The translations under genes and the position numbers were made by a program. Shown in pieces: positions 1-6,958 of a stretch of DNA of 19,071 nucleotides. The stretch spans positions 1-19,071 of the forward strand of contig CABURZ010000017.1 of assembly GCA_902494065.1 (NCBI GenBank), in the 5' to 3' direction. The notes under the pieces were generated by a model. That model was not told where the DNA came from and did not search any database. It worked only from the letters and a program-made list of their open reading frames with translations. The DNA is from an uncultured Sneathia sp. (GTDB lineage Bacteria; Fusobacteriota; Fusobacteriia; Fusobacteriales; Leptotrichiaceae). Each line of letters begins with the position of its first letter. Positions within the stretch are counted from its first letter, which is position 1.

Positions 1-425
1 GTTACTAATTGTTGTATATCTTTATCACCAGTATAAATATGTATTTCTAAATTGTTTTTTATACTAAAATTTGTAAGTGAAGCTATTACATCATCAGCTT
101 CATAACCATCTTTAGAAAATGAACTTATACCAAAATTTTGTATAATTTCCTTTATTATCTCAACTTGGTATAATAGTTCACTAGGCATAGGAGCTCTATT
201 TTGTTTGTATTCACTAAAAATTTTTTTTCTATTTAATTCTGTTTTTTTTACATCATATGCACAAGCTACATAATCAGGGGTTACCTCTTCTAGTGCTAGT
301 TGTAATTGCTTTACAAATCCAAAAATAGCACCAGTTGAAACACCGTTTTTATTAATTAATTTTTCCATTGCAAAATGTGATCTATACATTATTGCACTTG
401 TGTCAAGTATTAATAATTTTTCCAT
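1..425 (-). CDS. polA: DNA polymerase I, N-terminal part (5'-3' exonuclease domain), cut by the window edge
   Basis: About 141 codons are present; the rest lies beyond position 1. The ATG at 425-423 is preceded on the minus strand by AAAGGAAA at a good ribosome-binding distance. The translation begins MEKLLILDTSAIMYRSHFAM, with the early Asp of the nuclease site. It continues with GVSTGAIFGF, PDYVACAYD, a YKQNRAPMP stretch, YEADDVIASL and TGDKDIQQLV, the ordered signature blocks of the PolA/FEN-type 5' nuclease domain that removes RNA primers and damaged flaps. A stand-alone 5'-3' exonuclease of the same family cannot be excluded because the polymerase part is outside the window. It is transcribed divergently from the peptidase at 516 out of a mirrored double promoter. 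Confidence 0.88.
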   Translation of the reverse strand, partial: MEKLLILDTSAIMYRSHFAMEKLINKNGVSTGAIFGFVKQLQLALEEVTPDYVACAYDVKKTELNRKKIFSEYKQNRAPMPSELLYQVEIIKEIIQNFGISSFSKDGYEADDVIASLTNFSIKNNLEIHIYTGDKDIQQLV

Positions 426-454
426 AATAATTTCCTTTGCTTTATTCTATAATC

Positions 455-500
455 ATTATATCAAAAAAAAATGGAAGTTCCAACCTTTTTTTGATATAAT
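455..500. promoter_or_regulatory. Mirror-symmetric divergent promoter pair (polA / M24 peptidase)
   Basis: A perfect 15-nt inverted repeat (455-469 and 486-500) carries an extended -10 box, TGATATAAT, reading outward on each strand. The centre holds a second palindrome, TGGAA-G-TTCCA (472-482). On the minus strand this gives TTGGAA, 17 nt, TATAAT for polA; on the plus strand ATGGAA, 18 nt, TATAAT for the peptidase. The two -35 elements occupy the two arms of the central palindrome. The boxes are read directly; transcription from them is inferred. Confidence 0.65.
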
Positions 501-515
501 AAAGTAGGTGATAAT

Positions 516-1577
516 ATGGAAAAAATAGATAAAATTAAAGAATATATTAAAAAAAATAATTTAGAAGCTGTCATGGTCACAAATCCTACAAATATTTATT
601 ATCTAACAAATATGTCTTGTGATCCGCATGAAAGGCTTTTAATGTTAGTTGTGTCTAAAGAAAAGGTTGTTATATTAGTTCCTGCTATGGAATATGAAAA
701 TGCTAAAAGAAGCATTTCTACTAAAATTGAAATAGTGAAATATTTAGATACCGAAGATGGATATAAGCTTTTGTGTGATAAAACAGGAAAATTTAGTAAA
801 GTTGGAATAGAAAAAGAACATTTAACTGTTGCAAGAATGCAGAGAATACAAAACATCTTTGAAATAGAAGAATTTTCTTCTATAGATAATCTTACAATAG
901 ATATGAGAAAGTATAAAAGTAGTGATGAGTTAGAAAAATTAAGAGAAGCAGCAAAGCTAGCAGATATAGCAATAGGAATAGCAAAAGAAAATATGAAAGA
1001 GGGTATCACAGAATTAGAATTAAAAGCTATAATAGAATTTGAAATGAAAAAATATGCAAAATCTATGTCATTTGATACCATAGTTTTATTTGGTAAAAAT
1101 GCTGCAGATCCGCATGGGCAAAGTGGCATGACTAAATTAAAATATGGTGATTTAGCCTTATTTGATTTAGGTGTGTATTATAAAGGGTATGCATCAGACG
1201 AAACTAGAACAATAGAATTTGGAAAAACAGATACTGAAGCAAAAAAAATTTATGAAATAGTAAAAAAAGCTAATATAGAAGCTATTAATGCTTGTAAACC
1301 TGGAGTTAGTTTTGCATACATAGATAAAATAGCAAGAGATATAATAACTAAAGCTGGATATGGAGAATATTTTACACATAGATTAGGTCATGGACTAGGA
1401 TTAGATGTACATGAATATCCAGATGTGTCAGAGAAAACATGTGACTTATTAGAAGAAAATATGGTATTTACTATAGAGCCTGGAATATATAAGCCAGGGG
1501 TTGCAGGTGTTAGAATTGAAGATGATGTTGTTGTTACAAAAGACGGTTGTGAGGTATTAACAAAGTATGAGAAATAA
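516..1577 (+). CDS. M24 family Xaa-Pro peptidase (prolidase / aminopeptidase P type)
   Basis: A 353-residue cytosolic metallopeptidase predicted to cleave peptides next to proline. Residues 1-130 form the creatinase-like N-terminal domain and about 135-353 the pita-bread catalytic domain. All five expected metal ligands are visible: Asp217 (FDLG), Asp228 (SDETR), His292 (HRLGHGLG), Glu321 (TIEPG) and Glu335 (RIEDD). The substrate-site histidines in DPHG (200) and VHEYP (299) are also present. Length matches the short bacterial PepQ/YpdF type. Whether it is a dipeptidase (PepQ) or an aminopeptidase cannot be decided by eye. The start has a TAGGTG-type ribosome-binding site at 505-510. The gene overlaps the next by 11 nt, so the two are probably co-translated. 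Confidence 0.92.
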   Translation: MEKIDKIKEYIKKNNLEAVMVTNPTNIYYLTNMSCDPHERLLMLVVSKEKVVILVPAMEYENAKRSISTKIEIVKYLDTEDGYKLLCDKTGKFSKVGIEKEHLTVARMQRIQNIFEIEEFSSIDNLTIDMRKYKSSDELEKLREAAKLADIAIGIAKENMKEGITELELKAIIEFEMKKYAKSMSFDTIVLFGKNAADPHGQSGMTKLKYGDLALFDLGVYYKGYASDETRTIEFGKTDTEAKKIYEIVKKANIEAINACKPGVSFAYIDKIARDIITKAGYGEYFTHRLGHGLGLDVHEYPDVSEKTCDLLEENMVFTIEPGIYKPGVAGVRIEDDVVVTKDGCEVLTKYEK

Positions 1578-1779
1578 AAATTTTACCATAGATGATTTTT
1601 TAGAATTACAAAAAATCATAGATACTAAATTGCATTTTAGAGATGCATGTGGCGGAAATGTAATAGAAATAGAAGGAAATAGCGAAGATATAAAAAATAA
1701 AATTATAGAATTTTTCAAAAAAAGAAATGTTGAAGTAATGTTTAGTGAAAATATGAAATATGTTTATAGAATAAGTTAG
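1567..1779 (+). CDS. Small conserved protein with an HFRDACGG motif (RDAC-type)
   Basis: A 70-residue cytosolic protein with no signal peptide or membrane segment. It starts inside the end of the peptidase gene (11-nt overlap), and its stop codon lies within the left arm of the terminator that follows. The block KLHFRDACGG (about residues 21-30) looks like the motif for which small 'RDAC family' proteins of fusobacteria are named; that identification is from memory. The rest is an alpha/beta pattern with an IEIEGN strand and a helix of charged residues ending at KKRNVE. Function is unknown, and co-expression with the peptidase is the only context. Confidence 0.75.
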   Translation: MRNKNFTIDDFLELQKIIDTKLHFRDACGGNVIEIEGNSEDIKNKIIEFFKKRNVEVMFSENMKYVYRIS

Positions 1780-1800
1780 GCTTGCCTAACTTTTTATTTT
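1773..1800 (+). terminator. Rho-independent terminator after the peptidase/RDAC pair
   Basis: A perfect 8-bp stem AAGTTAGG / CCTAACTT (1773-1780 and 1785-1792) with loop CTTG is followed by a T-rich tract to 1800. The TAG stop of the small gene is inside the stem. Confidence 0.85.
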
Positions 1801-1826
1801 GAAAACTATAAAAACAAGGATATAAT
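1799..1826 (+). promoter_or_regulatory. Promoter for the EF-G-like operon
   Basis: TTGAAA (1799-1804), 16 nt, TATAAT (1821-1826), immediately after the preceding terminator and about 30 nt upstream of the start codon. A strong ribosome-binding site, CGGAGGA (1844-1850), follows. Confidence 0.65.
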
Positions 1827-1856
1827 ATATTATTAATAAATAACGGAGGAATGTGT

Positions 1857-3836
1857 ATGAGAGTTTACGACATTGAAAATATTAGGAATATTGCTATATT
1901 AGGTCAAACAGGTGCGGGTAAGAGTAATTTTATTGAGTCTTTAGAATATACTGTAGGATTAGTAAACAAAATATCAAATCCGACAGAAGAATTTAAAATG
2001 AGTAATACAGCTATGCTAAACACAATAGAATATCAAAATATGAAATACAATTTTCTTGATGTACCAGGTTATACAGATTTTTTAGGAGAAATGAAATCAG
2101 GATTAAGTGCAGCTGCTGGTGCTATAATTGTAGTAGATGCAACAAGTGATGTATCAATAGGAACAGAACTTGCATTTGAGTTGACAGATGAAAAAAAGCT
2201 TCCAAAAATAATATTTATTAATAAAATTGATAGTGAAAAAGCAGATTTTGAAAAAATTATACATGAATTAAAAGAAAAATTTGGTAAAAGAATAGCTCCA
2301 TTTCATATTCCGTGGGGGAAAGGAAATTCTTTTAAAGGACATATAAATGTTGTAGACCTTTATGCAAGAGAATATAATGGTAAAGAATGTAAAGATGCTA
2401 GTATGCCTGATGGAGTTTATTACACTGAAATACGTGATATGTTGCTAGAAGCAGTTGCTGAAACAAGTGAAGAATTAATGGACAAATATTTTGCAGGAGA
2501 AGATTTTACTACTGAAGAAATGCATGCAGGTTTAAGAAAAGGTGTATTAGATGGTACATTAGTTCCTGTAATTTGTGGTTCAAGCTATAAGAATATAGGG
2601 TTACATACAACTTTTGATATGATAAGAGAGTATATGCCATCACCTAAAGATAATGTAAACGTTAATAGTAAGTGTAAAGACTTTGTAGCTCAAATATTTA
2701 AAACAGTAATAGATCCGTTCTTGGGAGTATTGTCATATGCAAAAGTTATTTCAGGTGAAATAAAACAAGATACTACAGTATATAATATTAATAAAAATGA
2801 AAGTGAAAGAATTGGAAAAATTTATACTTGGGTTCATGAAGATTTAGTAGAATTAGAAAAAGCAGTTGTTGGAGATATAGTTGTATTTTCAAAATTACTA
2901 TATACTAAAAACTCAGACACATTGAGTACAAATCCTAATATAAACGCAGTTAAGGAAATAGAATTTCCTAAAGAACAAATGTTAATGGCTATTGTTCCAG
3001 AAAACAAAGCAGATGAAGATAAAATTTCTAATGCATTACATAAATTAAAAGATGAAGATTCATCATTTTATTGGCGTAGAGATATGGAAACTAACCAAAC
3101 AGTTTTAGGTGTTCAAGGTGAAATTCATGCAAATAGAATAATAGAAAAATTGAGTAAAAGATACGGTGTTAGAGTTATTGTTAAAGATCTTAAAGTGCCA
3201 TATAGAGAAACTATTAAAGGTAGCTCAGATGTTCAAGGTAAGTATAAAAAACAATCAGGTGGGCATGGTCAATATGGAGATGTTAAGATACGATTTAGTC
3301 ATAGTGAAAAAGATTTTGAATTTGAAGAAGAAATAGTAGGAGGAGTTGTTCCAAAATCATATATACCTGCTGTTGAAAAAGGATTGATAGAATCTATGAA
3401 TGAAGGAGTGCTAGCAGGATATAAAGTTACGGGAGTAAAAGCTGTACTATATGATGGTTCATATCATGAAGTAGATTCATCAGAAATGGCTTTTAAAGTT
3501 GCAGCATCAATGGCCTTTAAAAAAGGAATGTTGGAAGCAAAACCAGTATTATTAGAACCTATTATGGAATTGAAGATAACTATACCTGAAAATTATGTTG
3601 GAGATATAATGGGAGATATAAGTAAGAAACGTGGAAAAGTTTTAGGTATGGAAAATGTTGGCAAAAAACAAATTTTAAAAGCTACTGCACCTATGGCTGA
3701 AACATTTAAATATATAAATGATTTAAAATCAATGACACAAGGAAGAGGAAAATTTGAAATGGTATTCTCAAATTATGAAGAAGTGCCTATTGAAATAGCG
3801 GAAAAAATAATAGGAAGTAAAAAGGAAGAAAAATGA
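1857..3836 (+). CDS. Elongation factor G-like GTPase (EF-G2 type)
   Basis: The ribosome-binding site CGGAGGA (1844-1850) abuts the ATG at 1851 but sits 6 nt from the ATG at 1857, so I use 1857 (659 residues). The N-terminal GTPase domain has the P-loop GQTGAGKS (residues 16-23), switch II DVPGYTDF (68-75) and NKID (122-125). Downstream are the beta-barrel domain II and the EF-G domain III-V region, including GGHGQYGDVKI of domain IV. It differs from housekeeping EF-G: the P-loop is not AHIDAGKT, the switch I RGITI motif is absent, and the histidine of DxPGH is a tyrosine. These are features of the EF-G-like/EF-G2 paralogues, whose role in translation is less clear. The gene overlaps the next by ATGA. 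Confidence 0.9.
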   Translation: MRVYDIENIRNIAILGQTGAGKSNFIESLEYTVGLVNKISNPTEEFKMSNTAMLNTIEYQNMKYNFLDVPGYTDFLGEMKSGLSAAAGAIIVVDATSDVSIGTELAFELTDEKKLPKIIFINKIDSEKADFEKIIHELKEKFGKRIAPFHIPWGKGNSFKGHINVVDLYAREYNGKECKDASMPDGVYYTEIRDMLLEAVAETSEELMDKYFAGEDFTTEEMHAGLRKGVLDGTLVPVICGSSYKNIGLHTTFDMIREYMPSPKDNVNVNSKCKDFVAQIFKTVIDPFLGVLSYAKVISGEIKQDTTVYNINKNESERIGKIYTWVHEDLVELEKAVVGDIVVFSKLLYTKNSDTLSTNPNINAVKEIEFPKEQMLMAIVPENKADEDKISNALHKLKDEDSSFYWRRDMETNQTVLGVQGEIHANRIIEKLSKRYGVRVIVKDLKVPYRETIKGSSDVQGKYKKQSGGHGQYGDVKIRFSHSEKDFEFEEEIVGGVVPKSYIPAVEKGLIESMNEGVLAGYKVTGVKAVLYDGSYHEVDSSEMAFKVAASMAFKKGMLEAKPVLLEPIMELKITIPENYVGDIMGDISKKRGKVLGMENVGKKQILKATAPMAETFKYINDLKSMTQGRGKFEMVFSNYEEVPIEIAEKIIGSKKEEK

Positions 3837-4702
3837 GAGTAACAGTAGTAGAACCACTAAATGTTGAAAAAAGTGATATAGAAAAATATAGGAAAAAATT
3901 TTTAGATTTTGAATATTATGATAATATAGCAAAAACAAATGATGAACTATATGAAAGAGTAAAAGACAGTGAAATATTAGTTATAGCTAACACAAAATTT
4001 TCTAGTGAAGTTTTAAGTAAATTAAATAAAACTAAATATATATCAATTGCTTTTACTGGGTTTGATCATATAGATGTTAAATTGGCTAAAAATAAGGGTA
4101 TAATAGTATCAAATTCAAGAGGTTACTCTGATGTATGTGTTGCAGAATTAGTTATAGGACAAGTTTTAAATGTATATAGGAAATTAAATGAAAAAGGTGT
4201 ATATAAGGGTAATGAAATTTATGGTAAAACTGTAGGTATTCTTGGTCATGGTAAAATAGGAAAAAGAGTACATAAGCTTTTTATATCTCTTGGAGCAAAA
4301 GTAATATATTACGATCCAAATGATAAAAAAAGTCACAATTTAGAAGAAGTTTTAAAAAATTCTGATATAGTGACTCTACATATGCCAGCAAATGATAAAA
4401 CAAAAAATTTCATTAATTATGAAAAATTATCTATGATGAAAAAAGATGCTATATTGATAAATATGGCAAGAGAATCTGTACTTAATACTAGAGATTTGAA
4501 AAAAATATTAGATGAAAGTAGATTGAAAGCTGTTATTCTTGACGTGATAGATGATAAAAGCTTAGTCGAAAATTATAGCAACGTATATATAACAGAGCAT
4601 ATCGCATATTTAACATGTGAATCTATGAAAAGAAGATTAGATATATGTATGAATAATGTTATAGAGTATATTAATGGAAATATTGTTAATGAAGTTAACT
4701 AA
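3833..4702 (+). CDS. D-2-hydroxyacid dehydrogenase family protein
   Basis: A 289-residue cytosolic NAD(P)-dependent oxidoreductase, expected to interconvert a 2-keto acid and a D-2-hydroxy acid. The Rossmann motif GHGKIG (138-143) is followed by Asp161 (YYDP), which suggests NAD. Arg213 (NMARES) and His256 (TEHIAY) match the catalytic Arg and His. The usual catalytic Glu lies in a DVFxxEP motif; here the stretch reads DVIDDKS (237-243), so the acid is either an Asp or missing. It is also shorter than the usual 310-330 residues. Its ATG overlaps the TGA of the EF-G-like gene (ATGA), which implies translational coupling. The ribosome-binding site AAGGAAG is inside the upstream gene. The substrate cannot be assigned. 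Confidence 0.85.
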   Translation: MRVTVVEPLNVEKSDIEKYRKKFLDFEYYDNIAKTNDELYERVKDSEILVIANTKFSSEVLSKLNKTKYISIAFTGFDHIDVKLAKNKGIIVSNSRGYSDVCVAELVIGQVLNVYRKLNEKGVYKGNEIYGKTVGILGHGKIGKRVHKLFISLGAKVIYYDPNDKKSHNLEEVLKNSDIVTLHMPANDKTKNFINYEKLSMMKKDAILINMARESVLNTRDLKKILDESRLKAVILDVIDDKSLVENYSNVYITEHIAYLTCESMKRRLDICMNNVIEYINGNIVNEVN

Positions 4703-4708
4703 AATATA

Positions 4709-4737
4709 TTGATTTTTTATATTTTATGGGGTATTAT
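4709..4737 (+). promoter_or_regulatory. Promoter of the small structured RNA
   Basis: TTGATT (4709-4714), 17 nt, TATTAT (4732-4737). The start of transcription would be near 4744, just before the folded RNA region. This indicates an independent RNA rather than read-through from the dehydrogenase gene. Confidence 0.5.
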
Positions 4738-4743
4738 ATTATT

Positions 4744-4811
4744 ACAATTACTTGGCTAAAGGCAGTATAGCCTTGGCTGTCGAAATCCTATGTTGCATAG
4801 GATTTCCTTTT
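4744..4811 (+). ncRNA. Small structured RNA, H-type pseudoknot plus terminator hairpin (AbiF-RNA-like)
   Basis: Two short stems cross each other. GGCTA (4754-4758) pairs with TAGCC (4768-4772), and GGCAG (4761-4765) pairs with CTGTC (4777-4781, one G-U pair), giving a compact H-type pseudoknot. It is followed directly by an 11-bp hairpin and a T-run. With the promoter upstream this makes a self-contained transcript of roughly 65-70 nt. It stands immediately before a gene stub resembling Abi_2/AbiF, and a structured 'abiF RNA' is known upstream of such genes. The fold is read from the sequence; membership of that RNA family is inference from position and shape. A cis-regulatory leader of the stub is the main alternative. 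Confidence 0.6.
4782..4811 (+). terminator. Intrinsic terminator ending the small RNA
   Basis: A perfect 11-bp stem GAAATCCTATG / CATAGGATTTC (4782-4792 and 4796-4806) with a 3-nt loop is followed by CTTTTTGTTT. It lies between the RNA and the Abi-like stub. Confidence 0.85.
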
Positions 4812-4830
4812 TGTTTACAAGGGGATTAAT

Positions 4831-5037
4831 ATGTGCAAATGTTGTGATAAACCATTTTTAAATTATAAAAAACAATTATTTAGATTAAAAGAAAAATATG
4901 GCATTATTTTAATTAATGAAGAAGAAATTAAATTGTTAAGTACAATGTCATATTATGAACTTATGAATACTTATAAAGAAATTATTCATGAGTTTAAAAA
5001 ACAAAATGCACTTTTAGTGCATTTTTTAATCTTCTAA
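4831..5037 (+). pseudogene. Truncated Abi_2/AbiF-like abortive-infection gene (N-terminal stub)
   Basis: The 68 codons begin with an acceptable ribosome-binding site (AGGGGA, about 4820-4825). The stretch KPFLNYKKQL...LKEKYGIILINEEE...LSTMSYYELMNTYKE follows the order of the Abi_2 N-terminus (KPFLTxxEQL, LxxKGLII, ISYYxLxxY), which acts in phage-abortive infection. Intact family members run to roughly 300 residues and carry a HEPN-type RxxxxH RNase motif, which is absent here. Homology stops near residue 52; the last codons read through the terminator at 5003-5027, and the stop overlaps the 3' end of ptsG on the other strand. I infer a deletion remnant of a defence gene. A real short peptide is possible but less likely. 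Confidence 0.6.
5003..5027. terminator. Bidirectional intrinsic terminator between the Abi stub and ptsG
   Basis: A 10-bp stem AAAATGCACT / AGTGCATTTT (5003-5012, 5016-5025) with loop TTT. It directly follows the ptsG stop codon on the minus strand, where it is followed by a GTTTTTT tract. It also has a T-run on the plus strand. Confidence 0.8.
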
Positions 5038-6525
5038 GTTATAAATATCAACTATGGCATTTTTGTATAATATTGCTTTTGCACCGAATATAGCTTGTAC
5101 ACCACCTTGTACATCTAATACTCCAGTTGCACCTATTTTTTTAAGTTTATTTTTATCTACTTTAGAAATGTCTTTTATTGAAACTCTAAGTCTTGTTATG
5201 CAAGCATCTATATCATCAATATTTTCTATTCCACCTAAGGCAGCAACAACTTCTTTTGCTTCTTCATTTATACTCGATTTTGTAGTTACTTTAATTTCTT
5301 TATCATCTTCGTCATCGTTTCTACCAGGAGTAGGTATATTAAATTTAGTAATTAAAACTCTAAATACTGTATAATATAGTACAGCCCAAATAGCACCAAA
5401 TGGAATTTCACGTAACCAATTTGTTTTTGCATTACCTTGTAATATTCCAAATAATGTAAAGTCTATTATTCCACCTGAGAAAGTATTACCTATTGATATA
5501 CGTAATATATCAGCTATAAAGAATGACACACCATCAAGGAAAGCGTGGATTACATATAGCCATGGAGCAACAAATAGAAACATAAATTCTATAGGTTCTG
5601 TTATACCAGTTATAAAGCTTGTTAGTGCAACTCCTATAAATAGCCCTTTATATTTTTCACGTTTTTTCTTGTCTATGCAATGATACATGGCAAGACATGC
5701 AGCGGGAAGTCCAAACATCATAGTAGAAAATCTACCTGCAAAAAATCTTGTTTCATGAGTGTATAATCCAACGTGGCTAGGGTCAGCTAATTGTGCAAAG
5801 AATATCTTTTGAGCACCTACAACCATTTGACCTGCAACCATTTCTTGACCACCTAATTCAGTATACCAAAACATAGGATAAATCATATGGTGAAGTCCAA
5901 CGGCTCCACATAGACGCATTAAAAATCCGTATAGAAAAGTTCCAAATGGACCTGCTTTTGCAATATATTGTCCTGTATTTACAAGCAACACTTGAAATGG
6001 TGGCCAAATAATATAGAACAACACACCTATGAATATAGATGCTAGAGATGTTACTATAGGTACAAATCTAGAACCACCAAAGAATCCTAATGTTTGAGGT
6101 AATTGTATATTTTGGTATCTATTATGTAGGAATACCGCCACACTACCTACAACTATAGCTCCTATAACACCAGTATCTATTGGATTTCCTTTAGGATTAA
6201 ATATTGTCAATAATGATGAAATAGTTGCGTTCATTACTAAAAATCCAGCAACACCAGCAAGAGCAGCTGTTCCTTTATCTTTGTTTGCCAAACCAACACA
6301 TAAACCAACACATAATAATAGTGATAGATTTCCAAATATTACGCTTCCAGCTCCACTCATTACTTGAAATATTGCTTGAAGTACTGAATTATTTAAAATT
6401 GGATATGCCATTACAGTAGTTGGATTAGATAATGCTCCACCTATTCCTAATAAAAGACCTGCTGCAGGCAATATAGCTATTGGTAACATGAATGCTTTAC
6501 CAATTTTTTGTAATCTTTTAAACAT
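5026..6525 (-). CDS. ptsG: PTS transporter subunit IICB, glucose/maltose/GlcNAc family
   Basis: A 499-residue inner-membrane sugar permease that phosphorylates its substrate during uptake. Residues 1 to about 395 are the hydrophobic IIC domain with GFFGGSRFVPI (147-157), GLHHMIYP (210-217) and the family hallmark ITGITEPIEF (305-314). An acidic linker (NDDEDDKE) leads to the IIB domain, where Cys442 in DACITRLR is the phosphorylation site. No IIA domain is attached, so phosphate must come from a separate IIA protein. The layout fits PtsG; MalX- or NagE-like sugar specificity cannot be excluded. The start has AGGAGA at 6531-6536 on the minus strand and an extended -10 promoter upstream. It stands alone, convergent with the Abi remnant. 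Confidence 0.92.
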   Translation of the reverse strand: MFKRLQKIGKAFMLPIAILPAAGLLLGIGGALSNPTTVMAYPILNNSVLQAIFQVMSGAGSVIFGNLSLLLCVGLCVGLANKDKGTAALAGVAGFLVMNATISSLLTIFNPKGNPIDTGVIGAIVVGSVAVFLHNRYQNIQLPQTLGFFGGSRFVPIVTSLASIFIGVLFYIIWPPFQVLLVNTGQYIAKAGPFGTFLYGFLMRLCGAVGLHHMIYPMFWYTELGGQEMVAGQMVVGAQKIFFAQLADPSHVGLYTHETRFFAGRFSTMMFGLPAACLAMYHCIDKKKREKYKGLFIGVALTSFITGITEPIEFMFLFVAPWLYVIHAFLDGVSFFIADILRISIGNTFSGGIIDFTLFGILQGNAKTNWLREIPFGAIWAVLYYTVFRVLITKFNIPTPGRNDDEDDKEIKVTTKSSINEEAKEVVAALGGIENIDDIDACITRLRVSIKDISKVDKNKLKKIGATGVLDVQGGVQAIFGAKAILYKNAIVDIYNLED

Positions 6526-6553
6526 ATAGTTCTCCTTTTAAATGTTTTTATAT

Positions 6554-6582
6554 ATTATATCACAAAAACAAAATTAAGCTAA
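6554..6582 (-). promoter_or_regulatory. Promoter of ptsG
   Basis: On the minus strand there is an extended -10, TGATATAAT (TATAAT at 6559-6554), with a weak -35 TTAGCT (6582-6577) 17 nt upstream. It is back to back with the rnpB promoter. I see no clear catabolite-response or antiterminator site in the short leader. Confidence 0.5.
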
Positions 6583-6584
6583 AT

Positions 6585-6613
6585 TTGAAAAAAAATAAAA
6601 TATATTGTATAAT
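6585..6613 (+). promoter_or_regulatory. Promoter of rnpB
   Basis: TTGAAA (6585-6590), exactly 17 nt, TATAAT (6608-6613): the most consensus-like promoter in the window, as expected for an abundant stable RNA. Transcription should start near 6620, at the 5' edge of helix P1. Confidence 0.8.
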
Positions 6614-6619
6614 TTTAAA

Positions 6620-6957
6620 TGCCTTGGTACTTTGGTTAATCGCAAGGCTTGTCTTGAGGAAAGTCCGAACTTCATAGGGCAGGAAGGCAGTTAACGGCTG
6701 CTAGAAGTGATTCTAAGGAAAGTGCCACAGAAAATAGACCGCAAGTAATTGTAAGGGTGAAACGGTGAGGTAAGAGCTCACCATTAGTTTAGGAGACTAA
6801 ATTAGATAGGTAAACCCCTTCCGAAGCAAGAAAAATTAAAGATATATCGGTTGCCCGCTGAGTCTTTGGGGTATTCGCTTGAATCTATATGCAAATATAG
6901 ATCTAGAAAAATGATTAACAAATACAGAATTCGGCTTATAAAGTGCCAAGGAGTTTT
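6620..6957 (+). rRNA. rnpB: RNase P RNA (rnpB), catalytic RNA for tRNA 5' maturation; filed as rRNA only for want of a closer stable-RNA type
   Basis: About 335 nt with the conserved bacterial RNase P RNA blocks in order: GAGGAAAGTCCGAACTTCAT with AGGGCAGGAAGGCAG (near 6657-6693), the AGTGCCACAGAAA block (about 6720-6732), GTGAAACGGTGAGGTAAGAG (about 6757-6776), GGTAAACCCC with CGAAGCAAG, GGTTGCCCGCTGAG, and the 3' block ACAGAATTCGGCTTATA (about 6924-6940). Helix P1 closes it: CCTTGGTACTT (6622-6632) pairs with AAGTGCCAAGG (6941-6951), one G-U pair. The 3' end is inferred from P1 plus the T-run at 6954-6958. The RNA works with the RnpA protein. Identification is secure; this is not ribosomal RNA. 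Confidence 0.95.
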
Positions 6958-6958
6958 T

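Noticed and set aside
4744..4811. Riboswitch for a downstream metabolic gene
   Set aside because: I recognise no known aptamer motif, the hairpin ends in a terminator before a defence-like stub, and there is no metabolic gene downstream on that strand.
5054..5374. Plus-strand open frame of 106 codons inside ptsG
   Set aside because: It is the antisense shadow of the strongly conserved PTS IIB region, with no ribosome-binding site or recognisable domain.
6851..6958. N-terminal extension of the hemW reading frame by 36 codons
   Set aside because: It lies inside the conserved 3' half of RNase P RNA, and the ATG at 6959 has a good ribosome-binding site and gives the family-typical N-terminus.
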